Counted from the stretch's first letter, positions 24,187-36,179 are shown. The stretch: 64,000 nucleotides of DNA from Erythrobasidium yunnanense (GCA_001600175.1 BCJC01000001.1:1909831-1973830), one strand, 5' to 3'. The notes: generated by a model from the sequence alone, not told the origin. A program made the numbers and translations.

Positions 24187-25702
24187 TCAGTCGAATCGGA
24201 TCTTCTTTGAAGCCACAGGAGCAGCTGCTATACTTGCTTGTGCCTCCTTTGCACGCTTCTTGGCTTCCCACGATGGATGCGGCACATTCTCCGTCTTGGG
24301 CTTGTCCGCTGCGGGAGGTGGTGCTTCGCCAACTGGACCCTTCTTACCCCATGTACGCGCTTCTTTACCTGATCCAACGCTAGCAAGATTGGCATCGGCG
24401 CCGTATACGTATCTGCCGCTCTTCTTTAGCGCTTCGATCTCTTTCTCAGCTCGCGCTTTACGTCTGTTCTCTTCGGTCTCGGCTTCACGCTCTTGACGCT
24501 GCTTGACATGCTTTGCATTCTTCCCGTACTTCTTCTCCCAAATACTGTGTCGAAGAGAGATCAGCAAATGACTTCTGGGACAGCAGATCGGGCTTACGCT
24601 TGACGAGCCCGCTGCCCTCTACGATTTTTACGCTCTGGCTTCGCTTTGCCTCCCTCTTCATCAGAGTAATCATATACTGAGCCATCCGAGTCCCCAAGCG
24701 TATATCCTCCCGCCAGAGACGGCAAGAAAGCTGACGTAGTGGGCGCAGGCGCTGCGGCTTCCCGCTTCTTGGCTACTTTGCTCTTCTGCTTTGCCGGCTT
24801 TGTCACAGGGAAAGACGAAGCTGAAGCGTCGCTAAGTTGGCCATCTTCGTCGGAACCATCCTGATCGAAGCCATGAAACTCGTTCCCTTCGAGTAGATCT
24901 GCATCTTCCGCCGATATATGCGAGACTGTGCCATCTTCGTCGTCCGACTCCTCTTCCTCATCGTCGCTGTCACTACTGTCTGACGTGGACTCGCTTGTGC
25001 TGCTCGTAGAAGCCTTCTTGGTTTTGGCTTTGGAGAGTTTGTGCATAGCAGCTTGTGCTGTAGAAGGGATAGACGCCTGTAGCTCCTTCTGTTTGCCTTT
25101 GTCCAGCTTTGGTACAGAAGCTTCCTGCTTTCCTGACCTTGTTGCAGGTTTCAGGCCAGCCCGACTCCTCAAGCCGGCAAGTACTTCGGTGGATGCCTCA
25201 ACAAACACCTTGCTTGCGAGTACTTTGTTCTGAGCCTTTCCTGTAGCACTCGTTGGGTCCACATTCTGTTCCTTCGATTTGCTGATTGCTTCTGTAATTT
25301 CTGGCAGACTGGCGAGACTTCTATCCTTCGCCAGCTTGCTATGCAGAGCATTTGACGCAAGTAGCTCCACATCAATCTGCTTTAGTGCGACTAGCACTTC
25401 TTGCCACTGTTCCTTGAGTGCTGCGTGGTCTGCTGCATCGGTACCGGGTTTGACTTTATCGTCCTTGGTTTTGCGCGTAAGCTTCTGGACTTCGAAAGTT
25501 CTTGCTTTCTTGGCTGCTCGCGACAGTACTTGTATGCTGTGGTGCTGTAGGATCACTTGTTCAGTACGTGCAATGCGAACGAACGGCAATTTGCGCAACT
25601 GACCAGCTTGCCGGTTAGCGATGCTTCTTTCCCATTGTTACTCTCCTTGTTGACTTGCTTTCCCTGACGTTTGCGCTTTACTCCTCGTTTATCGTCTGAC
25701 AT
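24187..25702 (-). CDS. BUD22: Bud22-family ribosome biogenesis protein
   Basis: Three exons (introns 25599-25654 and 24545-24597) encode 468 residues. The start 'MSDDKRGVKRKRQGKQ' is joined by a 56-nt intron with a strong CTAAC branch to 'LRKLPFVRIARTEQVILQ'. The middle is acidic (Ser/Asp/Glu runs), and the C-terminus has the family hallmarks 'NRRGQRARQAIWEKKYG' and 'PHPSWEAKKRAKE'. Bud22 (human SRFBP1 relative) acts in the nucleolus in 18S rRNA maturation. The gene is divergent from the Rrb1 gene with only 44 bp between the two ATGs, suggesting joint regulation. Confidence 0.85.
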
Positions 25703-25746
25703 TTTGCAGCCTATTTGACCTTCAGGCTCTACTTGATATCAGCAAA
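25703..25746. promoter_or_regulatory. 44-bp divergent promoter shared by BUD22 and RRB1
   Basis: Only 44 bp separate the two opposed start codons, so both genes must share control sequences or have promoters inside each other. Both products act in ribosome biogenesis, so shared regulation is plausible. Confidence 0.6.
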
Positions 25747-27588
25747 ATGGCACCGAAACGACCTTCTTCGCCAGAGAGGAGCAGCGCGAACGGGAAGGCA
25801 GCAGCGGCACCGAGCAACAGGGATCGCAGCCAGAACGAGACGGATGAACGAGGAGAATTTGAAGATGTCTGGGAGGACGAGTTTGAGGAGGAAGAGCTCG
25901 AATCAAACGACGAGGAAGACGACGACGACGACGCGATGGAGGGCGTCAACGGCGACAGAGAAACAGGTATGGAGGACAGCGTCGACGGTCAGTTCAAGGA
26001 TTTGCGTTTGGCTGGCAAAAAAGCAAGCACGCTGAAATGGGCAAAATTTTACATCAAATCCGAACGATGGTAATGCAGCTATGGGATTGGATCAAGATGG
26101 TAAAGAAGACAAAGATGAGCGACTGCCGTATCTCCCAGGCTTGGGTCAGGGAGAAAAGCTGGCCGACGACGAAGAACTTGTCGCAGATATGTCATGTATG
26201 GCGCGATGGCTCCTCCACTGTTTTTAAGCCTTCCTCTCTGACTATGTAACGCCCTGCTCAGCCTATGAATTCCTCCACCATGCCCGCTTGACCTGGCCTT
26301 GTCTGTCTTTCGACGTTCTGCGCGATGTAGGCAGATCTGCCTCTACTCTTTCACTCTTTGCTGATGTGTGTGATTACAGAACGAAGGAGAGCAACGCGTG
26401 AAGGCGCCGCATAATGCATGTATCGTGGCCGGAACTCAGGCAGATGCGACAGGAGGCCCTTCGAGCTCAAACGAGGTCGCAGTGATGCGCTTCGAAGGCA
26501 TGCAGAAGACAAAGAAAGGCGGAAGCGGCGAAGATTCAGATGAAGAGGACGATGATGACGATGATGCATCGGATGCTGGACGAGACGAAGATGCCGTGCT
26601 CACATACCGCTCGATACCCCATTCTGGAGGCGTCAACCGTATTCGCGCCCAGCAGATAGCGATGCCATACTCTACACCAGCGCCCGAACCACCTCAAGGC
26701 AAATACCACGTAGCGACATTCAGCGAGACTGGGCGAGTTCACATCTTCGACATCGCACCTCATCTAGCTTCTCTGCAAGCGCCAGCGATCCACTCTGCAG
26801 CGAACTTGGACAACAAACCTGTACATACTGTAGATGCGCACAAAAAAGCCGAAGGTTTCGCTTTGGCCTGGACTCCACCTCTTCCCTCAGCTTCTATGAC
26901 CCGTCTCCTATCCGGAGATATCCACTCAAAGATTTATATGACCAACATGACCGCTACTGGCTTCCAGACTTCTTCCAATATGGCCTTCTCTTCCCATACT
27001 TCTTCGATCGAGGACTTACAATGGTCGCCGACCGAAACGACAGTCTTCGGATCAGTTTCCGCAGATAGATCGCTACGAGTGTGGGATATCAGAGTTCGTG
27101 AACGTACCAGTTCACTAGCTGCCACCAATGCTCATTCATCGGACATCAACGTGATGAGCTGGAATACATCCCAAGCATACCTTATTGTGACAGGAGGAGA
27201 TGAAGGAAGCTTGAAAGTATGGGATCTGCGTACAATGAGCAGTAGCAAGAAAGGCGGAACTATCGCTTCACCGACACCGGTCGCTTCCTTCGATTGGCAT
27301 AAAGCACCTATCACGTCAGTCGAATGGCATCCTACGGAAGACTCGTGCTTTGCAGCAAGTAGCGCAGATGACTCAGTCACCTTGTGGGATTTGGCTGTCG
27401 AGAAGGATCAAGAGGAGGCTAAGCAGGTTGCGAACGGGGACAAGATCACAGAAGTACCAGATCAGCTGCTCTTTGTGCATCAAGGACAGAAGGAGATCAA
27501 GGAGATCCATTGGCATCCTCAAATACCAGGAACCGTCGTCTCGACATCCTTGGACAACTTTGCTATCTTCAAGACGATCTCGATTTAG
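25747..27588 (+). CDS. RRB1: Rrb1/GRWD1-type WD40 ribosomal-protein chaperone
   Basis: Four exons are inferred (introns about 25988-26078, 26196-26261, 26327-26379), giving about 543 residues. The first donor could instead be at 25967. The N-terminus is acidic ('EDVWEDEFEEEE'). Then come 'YEFLHHARLTWPCLSFD' and an acidic loop, both typical of Rrb1/GRWD1, followed by WD40 repeats with 'LQWSPTETTVFGSVSADRSL', 'VWDIR', 'SLKVWDLR' and 'SVEWHPTEDSCFAASSADDS'. The C-terminus 'EIKEIHWHPQIPG' is diagnostic. Rrb1 is a nuclear chaperone that loads ribosomal protein uL3. Confidence 0.9.
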
Positions 27589-27825
27589 GGGGCCTGACCA
27601 TGGCCATTGTCAGTTCACTCTGCGCTTGCTTGTTGTAGCTGCAATGCATGCTATAGCTGCTGCATGTCCGGGGTTGGTCGCATGACGGGAAGCCTAACTA
27701 TCCTAATCGCGCAATAACTGCATATGTTCAGGCTTACGTTGATGTGAAGACACCATTTGAGTCACTGACCAGTCTAACAAGGTTACTCTCGCACAGTCAT
27801 ACAGAAGCAATGCATACGATATGGC

Positions 27826-28197
27826 CTAATGATTGTTTTGAATTTTCCAAGCAAAATGCTCTAGCTGAGGATGCTTAAGAAGAGGGAAACACGCTAACAG
27901 TACATGAATAATAGAGCAACGGATCATGCAGAGCCTGAGAGACGCTAGAAATGTAGCTTCTATAACGAGCTTGGGGATACCACGGAGCTGGGTGGAGTCA
28001 TATACGCGGGCGGAGCCATTGGAGAAGAATGCATCGTGGATGTAGAGGCAGGAAAGGTGTACCGTGCAGAAGTTTGCCTGATGGGCACGGTACGGACGGC
28101 GCTGTTTGAATTCGTCAGACCAGTCAAGTTCTGATCCATGCTCAGGGTAGCGGATGTATAGTAATGCTGGGCTGTAGCTTCCAGCCTTGGCAGCCAT
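27826..28197 (-). CDS. hypothetical protein, 123 residues
   Basis: This is a single-exon frame starting 'MAAKAGSYSPALLYIRYPEHG' with varied composition and a fairly hydrophobic C-terminal third ('CMIRCSIIHVLLACFPLL'). It sits 31 bp downstream of the next minus-strand gene's stop (28229). No family was recognised, and the length leaves room for chance. Confidence 0.4.
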   Translation of the reverse strand: MAAKAGSYSPALLYIRYPEHGSELDWSDEFKQRRPYRAHQANFCTVHLSCLYIHDAFFSNGSARVYDSTQLRGIPKLVIEATFLASLRLCMIRCSIIHVLLACFPLLKHPQLEHFAWKIQNNH

Positions 28198-28228
28198 CTA
28201 TGGAAGCATTGGTAAGCTCCCGCTCTGC

Positions 28229-29127
28229 TTAAGTGTTATTGTGGTACACATACTCGCTCAGACTCGCCAGGTAGGCATTGCTTGTGCGCAATCGGCCTAG
28301 ACGCCGTTCGTTTTCCGCGATTCTCTCGAGCAGATTTGTGTTATGCTCTTTCATCTTTGTGTACTCCGTACGAAGGGCATGGTAGGCCAGCTTCCAGTTT
28401 ACGCTCGACATCTCAGGGTCTGTGCATCTAACACGCTTGTTCTGTCCCGCTGGCTCTGGCTAGACAACCTAGTGTTAGCCTACTGAGAGATCGGCGCGAT
28501 CGCGAATAGCTTACTGTTGCTTCGCGCTCGCGGGCTCGCTTGATGCCCGGCTGTTGTGCATTCGGGGCGGGCTGAGCAATGAATGGTCTTGGACCTCTTA
28601 GTGGCATCTTGCATGTCTGATCGGGCTGTCGCTCCAGAATACGGCTCTCAAGCTGCTGAACTAGCTCATGAACTGCCATCAGCATAGCATGGAAGCAATT
28701 CTGAAGGGCGATAAGCATACCTTGAAGAGGACTACATGCCTTTACCGGTTTGGGATGATGCAGTTCTTGCGCAGGCGCTAAAGGCGGAATATTGCTGGCT
28801 GGCGAGAAGATGATAAAATCCTGGAAGAATTGGTCTGTTGGCGACTTCTGCATGGCGGTATAGAATGAAGTGAAAGCTCGCGAAAGGAAATGACTTGTCA
28901 TGTCTTTCTGTCTACGCGTCAGTCGATCTGGGCTGTTTGCAATCATCGAGCGCCTCCAGAAGTCCAAAGGTGAGCATAGCGCTTCGTTGTGAAAACATCA
29001 GGGTCATATAGAGTAATTGGGTGTGAAAGCAGACTTTGGTCAGATCCGAGACAAGCGCCTCGATTCTTGGCTCTTCGAGCAGCGGGAGAGTCGGTGAGAT
29101 GCGAAAGCAACTGAATGATGGGCTCAT
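28229..29127 (-). CDS. coiled-coil protein of unknown function
   Basis: Four exons keep frame (introns 28912-28996, 28673-28720, 28460-28514) to give 236 residues. The N-terminal half is helical with 'HFLSRAFTSFYTAMQKSPTD'. The middle is basic and Pro-rich ('PRPFIAQPAPNAQQPG' then 'IKRARERE'), and the C-terminus forms a coiled coil ('TEYTKMKEHNTNLLERIAEN'). The pattern recalls small kinetochore or spindle subunits, but no motif allows a name. It is divergent from the CREG-like gene at 29243 (115 bp apart). Confidence 0.5.
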
Positions 29128-29242
29128 GCGAAATCAACAGAGCTCGTCTGCCGTTCTGCGAGAGATTAAATCGACGAAGCCCTTGGGCGCTTGTTCCGGC
29201 TTCATCTGGAACGGACTCTTAAAAAGCTCGCCTGGCTGCACG

Positions 29243-30091
29243 ATGCTGTTTCTCTCGACGTCGTTTCTACTGCTGGCTGCGCAGACCATCGCTGCACTCG
29301 AACATCGCGAAACTCGTCAGGAAGCGGGTAAGCAGGAGGCCAAGCCGACGCCGCTGTATATCAGCGAAGATCAGGCAAATCTGGACGTACAAAGCTGACT
29401 ATCTGGCGATCAATGCAGCTGCTCATGCTCGCGATCTTATCTCACGCCGCTCTGATGGCATCGGAGCCTTCGTGTCGACCTTCCCATCCGACTATGCAGA
29501 TGTTGGCCTAAAGAATCTACCGATTGGAGGCATGGAATACTTTGCGCCAGCTGATAACGGCGATCTCTACATCCTAGCTATGCCCATCTCAAAGGTGAAT
29601 TGCAGGTGCCGATGTGACGATTGTCATCCCGCTGATTCCTGCTTTCGTGCAGCAAATATCGAACGTCTTACATTCAGAGTATCACAATGCTACTTTTGCT
29701 GTCAAGGATGAGGCAGCAGAGCGCAAACACGGTCGATTCGGAGCCACAGATCGGAACAGAGTGACTTTGTTCGGAAGTATGGCGCGCATAAGCGATGCAG
29801 AAGATATCAAGCGTGCAGAGAAGGCATTCGCGAAGATGCACAAGGACGCGGTCGCCTACTTCCCTGGTAAAGGCGTACACTATGCTTTCTGGGCCAGATT
29901 CACCGTTGAGCGAATTTACTGGATCGGAGGCTTCGGAGAGTAAGTCTTCGACTCCTCAGATTGGGATTCTTATCTGACTGTCTTTCAGCATACACTACAT
30001 TGGATGGATCCCCATCGAGGAGTACAGGAAGATGCCTTCGGAGCAGACGGAACCCAAGAGGCTGCGATTCCAGGCCAAACTGCAACATTGA
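29243..30091 (+). CDS. CREG-like FMN-binding split-barrel protein, secretory
   Basis: Four exons (introns 29328-29364, 29595-29652, 29940-29988) encode about 234 residues. A signal peptide ('MLFLSTSFLLLAAQTIAAL') precedes the split-barrel domain. Landmarks are 'ARDLISRRSDGIGAFVST', 'PADNGDLYILAMPIS', 'HNATFAV', 'RVTLFGSMARISD' and the C-terminal 'FTVERIYWIGGFGDIHYIGW', matching the CREG/pyridoxamine-oxidase-like family. Such proteins are secreted or vacuolar, and many do not bind FMN. The first intron would be only 37 nt. It is the sole canonical junction I found that restores frame, so this point needs transcript data. Confidence 0.72.
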
Positions 30092-30149
30092 AGGTCCATG
30101 TATTTGTCCATAATGATGTATCTATACTACAGTGTAGCGCTACATATAT

Positions 30150-31449
30150 CTACGAGTAACTGGATGGGAGGAGCCATTGTGCAGTTGGCGAAGGCAGCAG
30201 CCAGAACAGGGGAAACAGAGCCCACAGAGCCAGTGCGAGAATGATTGGAAGGTACTCTAGCAGAGCAAAGAGGATCTCGTGCGTGCTCGCGTAGCCGAAG
30301 ACGCCTGCAGGACACGGCGACTCTCAGCGCACTCAGAAGTGTCCATTTATATGCACTACTCACCTTCAAGAGTCTCTCCTAGACGGAAGATTGTTCTAGT
30401 CCAGACTGCCAGCGAAGACAGGCCCAAGACAAAGAAGAACATCGGTCGGATCCGTGTTCTCTGCGTAATCAAGCCGTCTCCAGACACCCTCCTAGATGGC
30501 TTATAGTTTTTGAACGCTGCGCGTAGGAATACGAGTATGAACAGGAGGAAGGAGAAGGTCTGGAAAGCCAGGCCAGCGATGAGGATGTGAATCGCGTCCC
30601 TGACGCCAATGAAAGGAGTGTTTCCTTGTGCTGTTGCTGATTCAGATAATCCAACAAATGCAGCCCCAACGACTTGTAGGGCGATCGTAGCGATATCAAT
30701 GAAGATGAAGACTGTTGAAAAGCCAAATGTCAGCTTGTCCGCCCCATTAATAGCGGAATGGGGTAGACTTACTACCAACCATAAAGGCAGGCCTCATCGG
30801 AAGCAAGTGAGCCGAGTCCGTGCGTTGTACAGCAACGGAAAGTGATAGGTACAGGGCAGCGCTGAAGAAGACAGGCGCCTATATAAAACCGTCAGCTGCG
30901 AACGTCTGACATAGAGGTGTACACGACTGACCACTACAATCATGAAGTACTATAACGAAAGTCAGCTCACTAGCACCTCACAATTGATCGTGCTGCTTAC
31001 CTGAAGGATAAACCAGTTGATCACAAATGCATTGGTGCTTGACAGCATTCGGAAGACAAAGCCAGTGATCTCCATTGCCTATGACAGTCCTCGTCAACCT
31101 CGAGAGCTTGGGCCCAAAAATTGAGTTGCGCTCACGCATCCGAGCATGAGCAGGAATTGGAAGGTACGAGTTCCATGCTTCAGGAGGAAGTATATCGAGT
31201 GTATAATGAAAACTACGCCGAATGTAGCCAGAGCTACAAGCGCCAAAGTGCGACTAGGCACATAACTAGAGGAAGATCAGCTTTCGGATCGCAAGAGCGG
31301 CTTCTTCGAATGATGTACCCATAGATAGTGATGATGCTCTCTCCAGCTGGTACAGGCGATACAGGGTTGAGTGGACCATGGTAGTTCAGCTTCCAGAGGA
31401 TCTGCTTGAGCTTCCAGCTGTTATAGAGGTCCGTGGCCGACGTCGACAT
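30150..31449 (-). CDS. RTA1-like membrane protein, copy 1
   Basis: Seven exons (introns 31266-31318, 31079-31135, 30950-31000, 30879-30931, 30712-30772, 30305-30363) encode 321 residues. One exon is only 18 nt (30932-30949, 'YFMIVV'). The protein is a seven-span membrane protein of the fungal RTA1/lipid-translocating family. Visible marks are 'YGYVPSRTLALVAL', 'HGTRTFQFLLMLGC', 'AMEITGFVFRM', 'APVFFSAALYLSL', 'FIDIATIALQVVGAA', 'RTIFRLGE' and 'STHEILFALLEYLP'. Family members are linked to resistance to toxic lipids or azoles, but the substrate is unknown here. A second copy lies immediately upstream (32358-33537). Confidence 0.85.
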
Positions 31450-32357
31450 GGTGAGGAATGGTAGAAGATACAGCAGAGAGCGTGTTAATGATCATCGTAA
31501 TTCTGTCAAATCGGTGTGGCCATCGCGCAGTCTGGCTGCACAGCTTTCTCGGACGGCATCTCGAATAGCGGTCAATTTCTGACAAGGGCTGAGGCCTTTG
31601 AATGGTGATACTGCGGATGGTGGCCTGTCAAGAAGGTCACCGTCTTCATCAGATCAGCTGTCGGAACCCTGGAATATCGTTTTCAGTTCGAGCAGTCCGT
31701 CGAGAGTCAACCTGGACCTTGAGCGAGGCAGGAGCAACACATGCCCCCTTAGCAACATCTTACCACTGCTTGTCTTGACATCTATGTCTTTTCACTCTCC
31801 CTGCTCTTCCTTCCAAGCGAATCCGACCAAGACCCCTAATCCAGACTGCGCGTGCATCGCATCGTATGAGTCTCACCTGAAGGTAGTGGCTACAGTCTAC
31901 GCAGCTATACCTTCGAAGCGTGCAAAGCACCTGTGCCAAGACTAAATAGTATCTTTACCTACTATCAAAAATGCCCGTTCATGAAGCTGCCGAACTAGGC
32001 AAAAGTACAGCGCCCGATGCAGTGAACTGCTCTGGAGTATGCACTGCTTCCAGGAAGTCGGCTCCTCTGGAATCGCAAACCGTACAAGCGCAGTCACCTT
32101 GAGCTTTTCCTCAAGCCTCGCTCTTCGGAGTTCAGCCTGGTTATATCTGTGATAGATGCACGTCGACTTGATATCCGTCGTAATACACAAAGACTATCCA
32201 AGCAGATCAAACAAAGAGCCAGCTTCATCAAGCAGGGTTGACTAATATCGACAGAATCATTCCTGGCACTTTTACTGCACAACCTCGCTATGTCTCGGTA
32301 CTGCTACATTGGCAGGACTGTTCTAGACTACATGATAAGCATAATATACTGTACAAG
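31450..32357. other. intergenic between the two RTA1-like genes
   Basis: This 908-bp stretch is the promoter of copy 1 and the 3' side of copy 2. Frames of 115 codons (+, 31598) and 82 codons (-, 31942) have no recognisable content. Confidence 0.4.
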
Positions 32358-33537
32358 CTAACTATGCTGCGCTGTGGGAGCGAGAAGCTTATGCAGGGGA
32401 AATAGAGCCCATAACGCAAGAGCGACAATCACAGGCGTATACTCCATGATACCGAATAACCATTCATGCGTACTTGCATACCCGAAGACGCCTGTCGTAC
32501 ACCTTGGTCAGCTGCATAGAGGATCCGGAAAGAGGATGCTCACCTTCAGCTGTCTCTGCCAGACGAAAGATGGTTCTGACCCATATTGCGAAAGACGACA
32601 AGCCCAGAACAAGAAAGAACAAAGGGCGAATGCGGCTTTGAGAATTGTGCGGGCCGTTCTCCAGTGTCTTTTCTGGCATGTCGCTTGTCTGTTTGCGACT
32701 AGCCAGCGCAGCACGTACGAGGATAAGCTGAAAGATCAAGAAGGAGAATGTCTGGACTGCCAATCCAGCCAGGAGGATGTTATTCGCAGAGTCGGTCTCG
32801 ATGAATGGAACTCGGTTATTCGCTCGTGCAGATTCTGAAACGCCGATGAAGGCTGCGCCTAGAACTTGAAGAGCGATGGTGATCACATCGATGATGACGA
32901 AGATGGTGACTAGGGTTCTAGGCTTCAAGGGCAGTAGATGGGCCGAGTTGGCGCGCTGGACCGCCATTGATAGGGAGAGATACAGAGCAGCTGCGAAGAA
33001 GACGGGTGCCTAGGATAGATAGTTTCAGCAGGTTTCTCCTGGTCCTCGGCGGAGTACTGACCACTACGATCATAAAATACTGGGTACGATATCAGCTACG
33101 TTTTTCTGCAGGAAGTCGAGGCAGCGCACCTGGATGATGAAGCGGATGACCACAAACGGATTGTTGTGTGAAGCTGCTCGAAAGCCGAAGCCCACCAGCT
33201 CCATTGCCTGTCGTTTCTCTCTTTCAGCATCGTCACCCGTCTCGGCCGTGAACTGCACTCACGCATCCAAACGCCAGTAGAAACTGGAAGGTACGAGTTC
33301 CACGCTTTCTTACAAGGTAGAAGACATGGATAGCGAAGACGATTGCGAAAGTAAGGAGAGCCACGATGGCCAGCGCCAGACTTGGCACGTAGCTGGAAGA
33401 AAGGTCAGCTCTTTCGTCCTGAGCTCGAAGCCAGGTCTTCTCGGAAGCTTGATGTACCCATAGATGGTGATTCTGCTCTCGCCGTCTGGTATAGGCCGCC
33501 TAGGATTGTAGGGTCCGTTATAATCGATCGTCGACAT
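32358..33537 (-). CDS. RTA1-like membrane protein, copy 2
   Basis: Six exons (introns 33393-33457, 33208-33262, 33080-33129, 33010-33061, 32492-32543) encode 301 residues. It aligns with copy 1 along its length ('YNGPYNPRRPIPDGES', 'YVPSLALAIVALL', 'RGTRTFQFLLAFGC', 'AMELVGFGFR', 'TIFVIIDVITIALQV', 'STHEWLFGIMEYTP'). The same 18-nt exon ('YFMIVV', 33062-33079) is kept. The intron found at 30712-30772 of copy 1 is absent here. This is consistent with tandem duplication followed by loss or gain of one intron. It is divergent from the ABC-F gene (383 bp between ATGs). Confidence 0.85.
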
Positions 33538-33920
33538 TCCTTCGCTAAGCTCTGAGAACAGCTGGACAGAACGACAGCGATGGATAAGATGTCTTCTCGC
33601 AGAAAGACCAGTAGGCAGCTCGCAGAGGAGCTTGACTGCTCCAGCACGAAATCTTCTGTGAAACCCCTAAATGATCGAGCTATGACAAGTGCCGAGAAGT
33701 CGACTAGCAAAGATCTGAAACACCTGTCTGACAGCTGCAACGACTACTTCTGCCCATCCACTGTGGACCATCTCATCCATCGTCTCTGGCTCCTCCTTCC
33801 TGTCCCAGTCATCATGCCTGAAGTTTCGAGTCGCGCATGACTCACGGTGACCTATGCTTGTCGTACAACCTGCCTATCCCTAATCCTGAGAGTATTCTGG
33901 ACTGATTTTCCACCAACTCT
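33538..33920. other. divergent promoter region, RTA1 copy 2 / ABC-F
   Basis: No gene is supported in this 383-bp gap. An 86-codon plus-strand frame at 33580 looks like chance. Confidence 0.4.
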
Positions 33921-36179
33921 ATGCCATCTCAAGAGCCTCTGCTGCAAGCGACATCACAGCAGACCAGATTTGACCCGAAAATCGAGGCTGCTTCCGCCAA
34001 GCACGAACTCGACCTCAAGGATGTTTCTATAACGCTCGCACACAAGGAGATCCTGAGTAATGTACATCTCAAGCTCAAGCCAGGCGTGCGCTGTGTCCTG
34101 CACGGCAAGAATGGGGTCGGCAAATCTACCGTCTTACGAGCTATCGGAGAAGGTATAATCACAGGCATACCACGCAGCCTTCGCATTCTTCTCCTGCAGC
34201 AAACAGACTCCTCAGATGTGCCCCCTGGTAATCATACAGCGGTCGATTTTGTCGTGAACAGCAATGTCGAGCTGTTAGACCTGCATCGGCGGCACCAGCG
34301 TTCGTAGCGGCCTCAATCTTAAATAGCCTGACATAGTGACTCTTTACGCCTGCTAGTGCTGCAGAGTGCAATAGACAACACCGATGATCCGTATGCTGTG
34401 ACAAAGGTCCTCAAGCAGCTCAGACTAGAGCAGGTTCAGCAAGATCTGGATGACGCCAAGATGATAGCCGACCTGCGAAGCGGAAACAGAGGCAAGAAAG
34501 CCCGTAAAGACCTATTGGAAACGGAGGAGCGGCTGGAAGAAACTCTGGCTTCGTAAGTTGATTTAGCTCTAGGGAGATTCACTATCTGATTCATCAAGTA
34601 TTGCTCAGCTTGAGTGTACAGGAAGAGACGGATATACTTCAAGATGCTGAGACGGCCACCGTGATGCTTGCGGGTATTCAGGCTTCGTTACAGGAGGTCA
34701 GTCTAGCTTGGTCTGTCTATAAGCAGCAGCATGCATCTGAGCCCTGTGATTCAGATGGATGCATCAAGAGCTCGCTCTAGAGCCGAAAATCTGCTTCTCG
34801 GACTGGGATTCAAGCCAGAAATGATGTCGAAGCCTCTGGCGTCCTTGTCTGGCGGGTGGAAGATGCGAAGCCGCTTAGCGTCCGTCCTTTTTCGTCCTTG
34901 CGACGTACTCCTCTTAGACGAACCTACCAATTTCCTCGACTTTTCCGCCTTGTTATGGTTACAAGATTATCTCGCAACGGAACTGTCCGATCGCACAGCT
35001 CTACTCCTCGTATCTCACGATAGAGCCTTCGTAGACGCTATTGCGGACGAAGTCTTGGTCATGCGCGATCTGTCGCTCGAAAGATACCCAGGTAATCTGT
35101 CTGCCTACCATCAAACCCGATCTGAGCAGAAGATACGGATGACGAGAATGAAGGATGCGCAAGACAAGCAGAAAGCGCATATAGAGAAGAGTATAGCGAA
35201 TAATGTTCGCGCAGCTAGAGAGTCTGGCGATGATAAGAAGTTGGCTCAAGCTGCTTCAAGGAAGAAGAAGCTCAACGATCGCATGGGTATCGAAGTTGGT
35301 CTGAAAGGAGGTAGATTCAAGCTTAACAGGGATCTGCGAGGCTATCATCTCAGCAAGCGTGCCGAGATCGTCATTCCGCAAGACGAGCAGGCAGGAAGGT
35401 TCAGTCTAGACGATGAGCCTGCACCTCTACGCTTCGTCGGACCGCTTCTCAGCTGTGAAGACCTCTCATTCCGCTTCAAGACCGCCAAAGCACCCATATT
35501 CGAAGGCATTAACCTGACGGTCCGCCTTGGAGAACGGTTTGCCATCTTGGGTGTCAACGGATCTGGGAAGTCCACTCTCATTGAGTGCCTCATCGGAGAG
35601 AACACGATCAACAAAGGGATATTAGGAGGGAGTGTGACGAAACACTCGGATGCCAAGATCGCATACTTCTCGCAAATGGCAGTCGATCAGCTACCCGGAG
35701 AGCAGACTGCCTTGGAGTACATCAATCTAGGCGTGGAACAGCAGACTCGATCAGCTCTTGCATCGCTGGGTCTTGCTGGGAAAGTAGTCTCGGACGTGAA
35801 GATTTCTGCTCTTTCAGGTGGTCAGAAAGTCAGGGTCGCCTTGGCCAAGATCCTTCATCCTGTCACTCCACATCTATTGATACTGGATGAAGTGACGACA
35901 CATCTTGACGCTGATGCGGTGGATGCATTAGGAAGGGAGCTCCGTCGGTACCGAGGCGGCGTGATGATCGTGAGTCACGACCGACACTTCGTAAAGGCCG
36001 TGATGTCAGATCTCGATGAGGACAGTGAGAGTGAGGATGAGTCTGACTTGACCGCAGGAGGGGAAGTGTACTGGCTGGATCGGGGCAAGCTGAAAACACT
36101 CAACGGTGGTGTAGACGAATTTGAGGAAAAGATACGCAGGAGGGCTAGCAAAGAGAGACAGAAGGCTATGACTTTGTAG
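33921..36179 (+). CDS. ABC-F family ATPase, soluble twin-cassette
   Basis: Four exons (introns 34300-34356, 34553-34608, 34697-34754) encode 695 residues with two nucleotide-binding domains and no membrane spans. NBD1 has Walker A 'GKNGVGKST', signature 'LSGGWKMR' and Walker B/D-loop 'LLLDEPTNFLD'. A charged linker with long helices follows. NBD2 has 'GVNGSGKST' and 'LSGGQKVR', but 'LILDEVTTHLDAD' where PTN is usual after the catalytic Glu. The C-terminus is basic. ABC-F proteins of this type act on ribosomes or ribosome biogenesis. Which eukaryotic subgroup this belongs to (Arb1, Gcn20 or other) cannot be decided by eye. Confidence 0.85.

Noticed and set aside
31598-31945. 115-codon frame between the RTA1-like genes
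   Set aside because: Low-complexity Ser/Pro content, no splice partners and no family resemblance.
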